From: Saccharum officinarum | Lineage: Eukaryota; Streptophyta; Magnoliopsida; Poales; Poaceae | Direction of reading: 5' to 3' | Length of the DNA: 64,000 bases | Assembly (NCBI GenBank): GCA_020631735.1 | Contig: CM036179.1 | Location: 28,387,063 to 28,451,062 of the forward strand | Shown: one piece after another, positions 1 through 10,271 of the stretch | Numbering within the stretch: the stretch's first letter is position 1 | How the letters are laid out: every line of letters begins with the position of its first letter | The notes under the pieces: model-generated | The model's input: the letters and a program-made list of their open reading frames with translations, nothing else | Databases searched by the model: none | Told to the model about the DNA's origin: nothing | Made by a program: the position numbers and the translations under genes

Positions 1-900
1 GAGGGCGCTACTTGGGCGTTCGCCATGTGAGGTGCCTGTGGCGGGTACATGTGACAGGGAGAGGTCCCGGGGTGGAGTGTCTTCGTGGGATGAAGCCCCG
101 GGATGGGAGGTGTTGTGATGGCACGGGGTGCCGGGTGTTCCGTTGAGCGGAAAACGGTTTTCCCCTTGTGAAGATATCCTGCTTAGTCACCCTAAGGACT
201 GATATGTCCGTGGACCGGGTCTTAGGAATCCTTGCACATCCACTCGCTTCTGTGGGGAGGAGACGGACGTTCGACTTGCTAGTACGGTGCCACTACTATT
301 GGGAGGTTAGCGGATAGTGTAGGGAGGTACGGGCGTTGAGCGCCCACACCCTCCTAAGACAGCGTAGTACCCGAGGGGCCAAGTACTACGTCTCACAGTC
401 TCAGCGTGCCGGTGTACGAGGTACTCCAACACGGCCCCAGTTCTGAGTGATAGGGTGGCATCGTGTCTAGTTGGAAGGCGGCCTGTTATCAGCCTAGATG
501 ACCTGGATCGTCGATGATGGTGATCTTGTGGGTAGTGTAAACCTCTGCAGAGTCTCTGGTTGATCGATCGATACATATGCCGACTTGTCGGCTATGGACC
601 TTTCCTAAGTACAGCTTCACTTGACTAGTGAGAGGAGTCCTTCTACCTTCCCTGGGTTTGAGTGTGTGATCCGGCCTTGGCCGTTGAGACATGGACGAGA
701 GGGAGTCGTCCATGCCGATGAGAGAGTGAGATGAGATGTGGTGTGGTGATGGGATGTGATGGGATGGGAGAACATGTGTATGAGATGGGTTAAAACTTGA
801 TGAAATATTATTATATAATGATTAATAAACTTGCATTATAGGAAACCCACAGCCAAATATCTAGGATCGCCAGATCCTTTTTCTCTTTTCCACTAAAGCT
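1..900. other. Unassigned repeat-like DNA, no gene seen
   Basis: No convincing coding frame. The style (short imperfect GC-rich phrases, then an AT-rich stretch from about 780) resembles the degraded LTR of a grass gypsy element, but no terminal dinucleotides, primer-binding site or partner LTR is visible because the window starts inside it. Short open frames in both directions carry no recognisable motif. Confidence 0.3.
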
Positions 901-2121
901 CATCGGTGCTGACCATGGCCTGCACACATCTGGCGGTGTGCAGATTTCCTAACTTGCAGTAATAGCTAAATTAGAAGGATTGGGTGGTCTCGCTCCTACG
1001 CTCAAGTTTGGTTGAAGATGGAGTCTACGCCCGCTGTCTTTCTACGCCAACTCTAATGATTATCATGGAGGAGCCTCCACCTGCTGATGTGCTACAACAA
1101 CTCTGATGAAGACGTGCGAGTTTCCGCTTGATTACGGTGTAATAGGTGTGTTAACAAGTGTTGTAAAACTTTGTAACTTGTAATTCTACGAGGTATGACT
1201 GTGATATCATCTGATAATTGATAATGTGATGGGTTTCTCTCGTGGGCTGTCACATTATAATTCGTATCTGTGGATTTTTCCCTTCGAGGAAAATCGAGAT
1301 CGTTTCACCAGAGAAGAAGACAGAGCGGCGACAGGACCCCCAACGGATGATGAAATTCGAATGACGATGCGCAGTGGGCGGCGACGAGAGGCCAAGAGGT
1401 AGATGAGAGGTCAAAGGTGAGGTCAGAAGACGAGAGAGAACAAGATTAGCGAGGAGAGCAGGGAAGATCCGACTATGGAAAGGTTACTAACAAGGGTAAA
1501 GGCGATAGCGGCAAGGCGTGGAGGCGACTGGCGATGGCGAGCAAGTGAGGTGAGAGAGGAGAGAGTGAGTGCAAGTGCGACGCCCGAGGGAGGGGACGAA
1601 TGAATTAGGGTTAGGTGCAAAGCTACAGGGGTGAGCCGACCGAGGGTGTTATTTCCTTTTCCTTGCTGATGGGCCGCGGTCATGCCTCCCATTAGATAGT
1701 GGGCCAGGCCATGCCACCCGGCGGGCCCAGAGAGCGGCCCAAGCATGGCTTGCTCCATCGAGCTGGGTTGGGCTTGGGTCAGGCCAAAAAGGCAAGCTTC
1801 GAGCCAGGCCAACAGGCTGCATGTGCATCTCTAGCAGTCGCTAAAGATCATAACTTGTTATTTAAAACATTTTAAAGGACTATAATGAACATGGTATTGC
1901 CATCATATATATATTTCACAATTGCCATTAATTCTTTTCTTGAGCAACGCAATTAATAAACACCTCCAAACAAACAAAAAATGGTCGAATGAAGGACCAA
2001 CCAATGCAATAATAATGAACCCCCGCCGCGATTAGTCCAACCAAGCTTCTATGGATAAATAAATTATTATAAAAAATAACGCGCTGCCTCCATGCTCCAT
2101 GCATCCATGACCATGGATGAA
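901..2121. other. Intergenic, with a possible hAT-type end near 1780-1832
   Basis: No gene recognised. Around 1780-1832 the minus strand reads like the subterminal part of a grass hAT element, starting with an AGAGATGCACA-type terminus, but no matching second end was found. The stretch 1840-2090 is AT-rich and would hold the 3' flank of the GDSL gene to the right. Confidence 0.25.
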
Positions 2122-4701
2122 TTAGCTGTGCAGGATGGGCGGGCGGCAGTAGGGCCCCTTGAGCCAGCCGTCGGTGATCTGCTTGTACGCGGCCTCGGTG
2201 AGGTGGATGCCGTCCCAGCTGAGGTGCGCCGCCGGGTTGGCGCACGCGGAGGCGCCCGACATGCCGCACCGCGCGCTGTTCTGGTAGTTGTACTTGCCTC
2301 CGCCTGATCCGCAGCACGTCTCGAACACCGAGCTGAACCCTGCGCCACCCGTCAAGAAAAATAAACGGAGTGAGAGCCCGCTACTTGATCTACAACAGTT
2401 TTTAGAGCCAACCGCTTGGCATTTCTATACCCAAATAAAAAAATGCAATAGAGATCTCGATTTCTTAGCAATAGGATAGACAACATTGTTAAATGCCACG
2501 AGCTACTCCCTCAAACACAAATTATAAGACATTCCAATAATTTTATAGAGTTAAAAGAATCAAATTTAACCAAATTTATATGATAAGATAATAATATTTA
2601 TAATAACAATTAAGTATCATTAAATATTTCATTAATTATATTTTTATAGTATACTTATTTAATATTATAAATTTTTGTAGTTTTCTCTATAATTTTTATC
2701 AAACTTAAGATGTTTTTAACTCCCTAAGATTCTGGAATGCTTGTAACTCGGAATGGAGGGAGGAGAGGGGATCGTCGGCATCGGGGCAATGCGCGGCAGC
2801 ACGGGCAGCACGGCCGACTGGCGCGAGCGCGTTGGCATGTGCTGGTTGTGGCGGACGGTCACATGGCTGCTGGCTGTCGCGAGGATTGATGCGAAACGCT
2901 TGACACTGGCAGGCACCGGCCTCCCATCCGCGCGTTATCCTGCCTCTGCTCAGTGCTCAGTGCTCACCAGTCGTCACGAGTGCGAAACGACGACGACGAC
3001 GACCATGCATGGAGCGTGCCAGACTGGGCCACTGATTTTTCTATGAACCGCGCGTCCGGCCCGCCGCACGACATGTTGACGTTTCCGCGTAAACGGGCAG
3101 GCCGGCCGGCATGGGTCTCACACTACACTACTCTCATCCACATCCACATCCACTGACTGGTTGTTGAGGAATCTCAGCTCGATCGGTGCACATGCACGGA
3201 CACATATGCATGTGCTGCTCGCTGCTGCACGTGGTATGTACGTAGTGCACGCTGTTTTATTTGGGCACAGACAAAATCCATTATAAACCTACTACCACGC
3301 CGCTTGTTTCCTGCACACACATAGTATATATACTTTGTGGAGTGTAGTGCTTGCCACTTTGCCCAGGAATCACAAATGGCGCGTTGAAAAGAGAGAGGGC
3401 TCTGTCTCTGTGCGAGGAGGGGCCCGGCCATACGATACGACCACAGCAATGCAAGCTAGCAGTAGGCAGTAGCTGGTACTCGATCGTACGGACGTACCGT
3501 AGGTCTGTGGGTTCCGGACCATGTCGTAGACGGCGGAGTAGAAGTCGGCGTACATGATGCGCGCCGTCTTCCTGTGCCTGCTCTGGATGATGTCCACCCT
3601 CTTCTGGAGCAGGGTGTTGTGGTACGTGGACAGGTCGTTGAAGCTGGTGAGGCAGCCGAGGTCGTCGTAGTCGCTGCTGTTGGAGCTCTGGTAGATGGTC
3701 AGGTAGATGGGGAAGCACCCGATGGGCAGCACCCCGGGGACGACGATGTCCGTCGCGCCCATCCCGATCAGCTTCTGCATGCATCGATCAGGGCAAATGC
3801 CGATCAGTTTCGTCACTTAACAGAGAGACAGAGAGTTTGTGCTCCACACACACGTACATCAATGCCCCTCGAGATGGTGTTGACGATCTTGGGGGTGTAT
3901 TTCCTGGCCTGCTCGATGGTGTAGCCACCGAAGATCATGGCGTTGTAGTCGTTGCCGCCGAACTCGCCGAACACGAACAGGGAGTTGGCCAGGTAGCTCT
4001 TACAGCCTGCACAGCGAATTGCATTACTGATCGAGTTGTGATTGATAGTAGAATAATAGCAGGAGAGGGATCATCGTACAGAATATATCTTACTTTGTCC
4101 GCAGACGGCGGTGGCGATCTGCTGGAACCACTGGAGCTGAAAGCTGATGGGCCCGTTGTTCCAGATCTTGTCGGAGAGCCCGAGCGAGCGGAAGAAGGGG
4201 GCGTCCATGGCCGTCGCGCCCGTGATCGCCATGTTGGCGCCCTGCTTGAAGTCCGCGCTGCTCGACTTGGACGGCGGCAGGAACGGCAGCCCGAACTGGG
4301 TGCCTGTGCAATGCAATTCATGGATTCGTCAGCACTGAGCGCAACACAACACGTCTGGATCGATGAATTGGATGCCGTTGGGGCGGTTGGATTTGGATGA
4401 AACGTAACGCACTGAGGAAGTCGACGACGACGCGGCCGTCGGAGCAGCGGCACGTCGGCGTGCCGAAGTAGGTCTCGCCGTAGGGGGGCTGCGTGAAGGT
4501 GATCTGCGACGGCCTGCCGTTGGTGCACAGGTTGCCCGTGTCCGTGATGGAGTCGCCGAAGTTGAAGACGGCACTGTAGTTCTGCGCCGCCGCCGCCGCC
4601 AGCACCCACGACGACGCGCAGAGCAGCAGGGTCAGCATCAGCGCGGACGCCGGCGGCGGGGCACCAGTAACCGACGCTCGGTGCCTCTGCTGGCTCCCCA
4701 T
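2122..4701 (-). CDS. GDSL esterase/lipase, five exons, complete
   Basis: Exons (minus strand) 4701-4413, 4303-4094, 4006-3858, 3774-3498 and 2339-2122 join in phase with GT-AG introns to give 380 codons, the usual length for plant GDSL lipases. The N-terminus has a hydrophobic signal segment (about residues 20-39), so the product is probably secreted. Family blocks are present: FNFGDSITDTGN with the nucleophile Ser51, GGND with oxyanion Asn185, and DGIHLTEAAY with Asp351 and His354 of the triad. The family hydrolyses acyl or acetyl esters of lipids or cell-wall polymers; the substrate cannot be told from sequence. Intron 4 (about 1.16 kb) holds a Stowaway-like MITE. A TATA box lies about 130 bp upstream of the ATG. 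No frame damage was seen. Nearby open frames in other registers are shadows. Confidence 0.93.
2506..2762. mobile_element. Stowaway-like MITE in GDSL intron 4
   Basis: An AT-rich element bounded by CTCCCTC on the left and GAGGGAG on the right, with TA just before the left end. Size (about 257 bp) and termini fit Stowaway/Tc1-mariner MITEs of grasses. The right TA is not preserved. Confidence 0.5.
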
Positions 4702-4828
4702 GGTCGACCGACCGACCAATGGAAGCACGCACAGGCGCCGGCCACAACGTGCAAAGTGGCAGGGAAAAGGAGATGAAAGAAAGATCTCGGCAGCTAGCTA
4801 GCTCCGCGTACAGCAGTAGGCCGGCAGG

Positions 4829-4836
4829 TTTTTATA
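4829..4836 (-). promoter_or_regulatory. TATA box of the GDSL gene
   Basis: Minus-strand TATAAAAA in a GC-rich context, about 130 bp upstream of the GDSL start codon. That spacing fits a core promoter plus a 5' UTR of roughly 100 nt. Confidence 0.6.
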
Positions 4837-5358
4837 GCCTCATGAGGCTCCTCGCCTGATCTACGCATTCGTCCCTGGCCCTCGTTAAAACTTCGCCTTT
4901 TCCAGCCGGATTCCGGCGAACACGTATATACTTCCGACGCTCGCTGTAAAGTGCAAAGCCTCACCCATCAGACAAAGGTCGTGAGAGCAGTTTGCATCTG
5001 TTTTTTGGGTGGTTACTCGATGCAACACGCAGGCAGGAGTGGAGCTGATTTTATGAGCTGTATTTTTCCTCTTTTGCGATTCGTCGGTGACTCACGTGAA
5101 TATGTGAGTCTGGCGGTCTTTTAGGTGACGGTGCTCACACACAAGGCCGCCGAACCTGCAGCCTAATAAAGGATTATTAACAGAATGATTGAGAGACAAG
5201 TTTTTCTTTGCCAGCTAATCGGCATTTAACAGGTGGCCGCCGGAAGCCGTAAACTGGGAAATTCAAATCACGTTAAGGGGTAGATTGGGCTAATTCAAAT
5301 TGTTTGGAGAACTAAGCTGACCAGACCCAAAACTTTGGTCAGGGGTAAACACACAGGG
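4837..5358. other. Upstream region of the GDSL gene
   Basis: No coding content. This is the probable promoter and spacer. Nothing else distinctive was seen apart from the TATA box listed separately. Confidence 0.3.
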
Positions 5359-5551
5359 CATGTTTGGTTGCCTATATCATCTCTAGCTAAGTCCATCGCA
5401 TGCAGGAACCATGGTCTCGTTCGGCTGGCTGGTGGTTGGTGCTGATTTGTTGTGAGAGAAAAATACTGCTGGCTGGCTGGTGACTGGTGGCTGGTGCTGA
5501 AATAATGTGAGAGAAAAACACTGCTGGCTCACAGAAAAGCCACCAAACATG
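5359..5551. mobile_element. MITE-like element with CATGTTTGGTTGCC ends
   Basis: Left end CATGTTTGGTTGCC pairs with right end GCCACCAAACATG as a terminal inverted repeat. Inside is a partly duplicated block around the phrase GTGAGAGAAAAA. Family not assigned. The flank to the right (5552-5850) is AT-rich and empty. Confidence 0.45.
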
Positions 5552-5849
5552 TGTTTGGATGCCTAGCCGTGTCACCAAGACAGTCCGCATGCATGCAAAA
5601 GGGCTCCCCGAGCCAGGCCCAGGGGAAACACAGGAAACGGTCTTATCCGGTGAGCCAGGCTTGCCCGTGCAAGAATTAGCGGGTATTAGTACTGTTAATG
5701 ACATCATTAGCACATAATTATAAATATTAAGTGATTTTAAAACAAATTAAGACTTGATGAGATAAATTAAATGTTATTATGACATAATATCATAAAATAA
5801 TCAATATTTTAGTATTTATTTTGATACACTCATGTTACATGATTTGTAC

Positions 5850-8745
5850 CATTACTACAGATTCAAACATCACTGCCGGCCCATCACTGCCGGATTGTAT
5901 TGGGCCGGCAGTGATAAATCTTCACTACCGGTTCAAACTCTGACAGACATTCAAATGATTGGGGTAGGGGTCAAACCGGCAGTGAAGCTCATTATCACTG
6001 CCGGTTCGTGGCTGTAATCGGCAGTGAAGCTTCACTGCCGGTTCGTGGCTGCAACCGGCAGTGATAATGAGCTTCACTGCCGGTTCGTGGCTGGAACCGG
6101 CAGTGATAACACTACTACAGAATAGTTAAGACTAAACTCACGTCCAGTCCGCACCCAGACTTCTCCGCTCTCTCTCTCTGCAGACTTCTCCCCCGTCGCG
6201 CACCTCCGCGCGCCGCTCGCTCCTCCCCTGCCCGGATCACCGACTACGAGCGTCTCGCCGACTTTATCCCCAACCTCGTCCAGAGGTCCGCATTTTTCTC
6301 GTCTCGATTTGTCGCGTCTGAGCTGTGATTACGCTGATGGGTGCCTTCTGAAGGTGTCTGATTGGGGTCGTTTTGTTCGTGCTTGCTTGCAGTGGGACGA
6401 TTCCATGCCCGCATGAAGGGCAGGTATGGCTGGAGCAGAGAGGCCTGCAGCGAGCGTTATACTGGCACATTGAGGCGCGCGTCGTGTTGGATCTCCAGGA
6501 AATCACTGACTCCGTACGTTGCTGTGGAGCTGTGCTATTGTGTTTTTCTCTGATATATTTCTTTGTTGTATGAGTTATATTTAACAAATCAGAAAAATGA
6601 TGATGGATCTCAACCATTTTCTATCCTATATATATTAAGTTACATTGTGTTACTTGATTATTCGTTCATGATTATGCTTTTAGATTAATGGGCGAGAACT
6701 CCATTTCTCAATGGTAGATGGTGACTTCAAGAAGTTTGAAGGAAAATGGTCCATAAGATCTGGTCCAAGGTATGCATCTGATGATCATTTTCTTTCTGAG
6801 GATAAGTGGGATGGGAGGTAAATCAATAAAGAATAAGTACATGCATCTTATTAACTGCCTTATTTATTGCTTTTCTTTTTATGAACATCCAGCTTAATTT
6901 CATCACTAGATTATACTTGCATCACCATGATGCCCCAGACTAAAAACAATTTTCCTTCTTTTCATTATTCCTTAAAGAGGTTTTCAACTTCTAGTGAGCG
7001 GAAAAGGATATTAAGTCTAATATGGCCTATTTTGCTTTTGTTTGCTAGCAGGTCCTCTAGTGCAATTTTGCTGTATGAAGTTAATGTGATACCAAGATTT
7101 AACTTCCCGGCTATATTTCTTGAAAAGATTGTAAGGTCAGATCTTCCTGTAAATCTTGGTGCCTTGGCTTGTAGAGCTGAAAAGATTTATCTGGAGAATC
7201 AAAGTTGTGGTTCGAGAAAATTCTCTGTTAAGGACTTGAAGCCATCATCTACTTCTTCTCAGCTTGATAAATTCCATAGTACGACAATTGATACTTCTTC
7301 TAGTAAGTTTAAGGAAGCACCTCCCACTTCTGGTGTTAGCAGTGTGCTTCCATCACCTGCTTCTGAATTGATTAGCAAATGAGGTGTCTATGGAAACGTA
7401 TGCAGAATTGATAGGCCTTGCGTGGTAGATGAGATCCATCTTCGAAGATTTGATGGCATGTTGGTAATTTACTAAACTTATATCATTACTTAGTGGATTC
7501 TTAGCCATCAAGGGAAGGGCATTAAAGTTTTGTCTTATCCTGTGATACGGTGTGCATGAAGGAACATGAGGGGGCTCATAGGTGTGTTTTTGCCAGTATC
7601 ACTGTGAAAGCACCAATTCGAGAGGTATGGAATGTTCTCACGGCATATGAGAATTTGCCCGAGTAAGTAGTTCTATCCTTCTACAATCTTTTGAGTTCAC
7701 ATTCTTATTTTATTACAGGGATGATCTAACAAAAATCATTTGATAGATTTGTACCAAACCTGGCTATCAGTAGGATTGTTCTTCGTGATAATAACAAGGT
7801 CCGCATAATGCAGGTAGAATATGTGGTTCTCTTCTGTCATATTTTGTGGTTAACTGTTTCTACTAGAACATATGAAGTAGGCCTGGCTTAGGTTGTCCTT
7901 TGTGTTTTTACTACACAGCATAAAAAAGTCCTCAAGTCATACACAGTTTTCTCTTGTGTCCTGGTTTCGGTTCACTCGATTGTTTTCATTGTGCTCATCT
8001 GAAAGAAAGTTCTGTAAATTCAGTCTGATAGTCTTTGTTTTCTTTTTCAAGCATTATATCTTTTGAAATCGTTTTTTGGAGGGTTGCAAAGGTCTGCTGT
8101 ATATGGTCCTTCACGCCCGTGTTGTTATGGATCTTCGTGAAAATTTTGAGCAAGAGATCAGGTTTGAACAAGTTGAGGGTGATTTTTACTCGTTTAAAGG
8201 GAAATGGCGCTTAGAACAACTTGGGGATCAGCACACCCTCTTTAAGTATATGGTTGAGACTAAGATGCATAGGGACACGAATTTTTGATGCTGAACCCTT
8301 CTCCTTTGTGATGCTGAACCCTTCTCCTTTGTGATGTACGAATCGTTTTGTGGGTGAGTTGATTTGTGATGTGTTGAATCCCTCCTCCTTTGTTTGTGAT
8401 GCACGAATTTTTATTGGATGAACTGCTTGATGGAGCGGCGGCGGTGGCCAGCAAACATGGCGGTGGCTGCAGCAACGAGCATGCTCCAGCGAGCATGTAT
8501 TCCCTTTTTTTTTGTTTTTTATAGCCTATCAGTATCGGTTTGTAACACAAACCGGCAGTGATTGCTCAAGTATCACTGCCGGTTTGTAACACGAACCGGC
8601 AGTGATACACGAGCTATCACTGCCGGTTTGGCATAACCGGCAGTGATGTGATCAGCTTATCACTGCCGAGTTGGTTATGGCGGTTCAAAATCCGCCAGTG
8701 AAGGGGGGTTTTGAACCGCCAGTGATGTCCTTCTCTGGTGTAGTG
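5850..8745. mobile_element. Non-autonomous CACTA (En/Spm) transposon carrying host gene pieces
   Basis: The left end CATTACTACAG is a one-base variant of CACTACTACAG; the right end finishes TGGTGTAGTG, the complement of CACTACACCA. The 3-bp target duplication TAC lies on both sides (5847-5849 and 8746-8748). Both ends carry dense subterminal repeats of TCACTGCCGG and its complement (about 5873-6105 and 8530-8730), the binding-site layout of CACTA transposases. No transposase was seen. The interior, 6236-8288, is a set of exons and introns from a host START-like gene. A second CACTACTACAG lies inside at 6110-6120. Confidence 0.85.
6236..8288 (+). pseudogene. Captured two-domain polyketide cyclase/START-like gene fragment
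   Basis: Several exons of a SRPBCC-fold gene (polyketide cyclase/dehydrase and lipid transport family, At5g08720-like) can be read in order. They are about 6236-6287 (DYERLADFIPNLV), 6394-6510 (LQRALYWHIEARVVLDLQE), 6684-6770 (ELHFSMVDGDFKKFEGKW), 7053-7382 (LYEVNVIPRFNFPAIFLEK), 7597-7662 (VWNVLTAYENLPE), 7746-7813 (FVPNLAISRIVLRD) and about 8080-8288 (GCKGLLYMVLHARVV). Two copies of the domain are present, as in the plant parent. Most GT and AG borders survive, so genomic DNA was captured rather than cDNA. The last exon breaks off after KMHRDT. There is no start codon, so it is probably not functional, though a chimeric transcript is possible. Confidence 0.75.
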
Positions 8746-8768
8746 TACACAGATAGGCAACCAAATTA

Positions 8769-8983
8769 CTCTCTCCATCCACGAAAGAATACAATTCTCG
8801 TTTTTCGAGAAGTCAAGCAATTTGAATTTTGACTGAATTTGTATAAAAAAGCACTAACATTAATGATACAAAATAAGTACCATTAGATTAGTTGTTAATA
8901 TTATTTATTATACACTTGGTCAAACTTAGATTAGTTGGACGGGCACGGTTTCCATAATTGCATTCTTTTACGGACAGAGGGAG
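8769..8983. mobile_element. Stowaway-type MITE
   Basis: Flanked by TA on both sides (8767-8768 and 8984-8985). The left end CTCTCTCCATCC pairs with the right end GGACAGAGGGAG. It is 215 bp and AT-rich, directly right of the CACTA element. Confidence 0.65.
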
Positions 8984-9595
8984 TATATCTCTTACGAGCC
9001 ACGCTCCCTGCATACAAGGAACTAAACAAAAGAGCATGCAAGAATGAACTTCTAGCCAATGAAAGGATCAAATAAAGTTTACTCTCACATAAGAATTATG
9101 TTGCAATTATAACTGCCACATGTGGCAGAAAGTCTCGTTAGGCTGCCTCCTTCCGTTGCATCTCCGCTAATCACAGCTACTTTCACCCACAATTTCTCTC
9201 CAAGAGTCTTTTTATAGGATTAGAAATTTTGATAAAAAAATTCCAACAGCATCTTAAATTAGATCCCTAAATAGACAATCTATTCTTAAGAGCACGATTA
9301 ATTAACTCCCTAAAGTGTGCACTTAGATATAAAGAACATGTTAGAGGATAAAAGATATTGAGAGCAATTTTTATTTAAATGACTCTAAATAATAATTTAG
9401 ATAGTGAGTTTAAAAGAGACTCTTGGAGATGCTCTTAAGGCCACCACCCACCAGAAAATCCATCCTAACTGCATTTGGCGCCATGTCACAAAACCTGAAG
9501 TCAAAACAGCAATAACCCTTTTTCCGATCAACATACAAAAGCTAAATCAACTCCGAAGCACCAAAGGTATCTGCTAATTTCCGCAATAGAACTAG
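8984..9595. other. Intergenic, AT-rich
   Basis: No gene or clear repeat boundary seen. Confidence 0.3.
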
Positions 9596-9835
9596 GGCAC
9601 CGTTTAGATGCCAAAAATTTTGCCAAAATTTTCAGATTCTCCGTCACATCGAATCTTTGAACGTATGCATGAAGCATTAAATATAGATAAAAAAATAAAA
9701 CTAATTACACAGTTTAGACGAAATGGACGAGACAAATCTTTTAAGCCTAATTAGACTATGATTGGACAATATTTGCCAAATAACAACGAAACTGCTACAG
9801 TAGTGTTTCGCCAAAAATTTTGCCAACTAAACAGC
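9596..9835. mobile_element. hAT-like MITE (GTTTAG-type ends)
   Basis: The left end GGCACCGTTTAGATGCCAAA and the complement of the right end GGCTGTTTAGTTGGCAAAA form imperfect terminal inverted repeats. CTAGG occurs in both flanks as a possible eroded target duplication. The interior resembles the two elements at 25.4 and 25.8 kb. Confidence 0.5.
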
Positions 9836-10271
9836 CTCTAGGTGACTTTCGCACTAACCCACGCTGACCTTTTGTTTGATCTGCCATCAGTTAGCCACAA
9901 GCCCACAAACAAATTGCTTTATGTTTTCCACCAAGTTATTAAAGGGAAATACATCACGATGGTAAAAATGTTATTATTGGATCTAATGTGTACACAATAA
10001 TACAACAGAAAATATATAGCGAATGTGTCCCAGCCCTGAAAATCTGCATCTGCTTACAGCAATCAGCAAAATTTTCTAATGGTGTAATCAGTGCAACAAA
10101 ATCGACACAGAATGCTCGGTGAGCAAAGGCAGTATGACATCCAGTGCTGCCATCTTACTCCCTTTGACGATACAAGAAAGCAATCTCCCGTGCTAAATTG
10201 AGGATTTGAGGTGACAGAAAATCAATGTGCTCTAGGAATATTTGCTACTATTGGTTGGGAATTAAACTAGG
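9836..10271. other. 3' flank of ATP11
   Basis: AT-rich, no coding frame. It probably includes the 3' UTR of the ATP11 gene, whose stop codon is at 10272-10274 on the minus strand. Confidence 0.35.

Noticed and set aside
8..713. Short ORFs at the left edge
   Set aside because: Short, motif-free and in repeat-like DNA.
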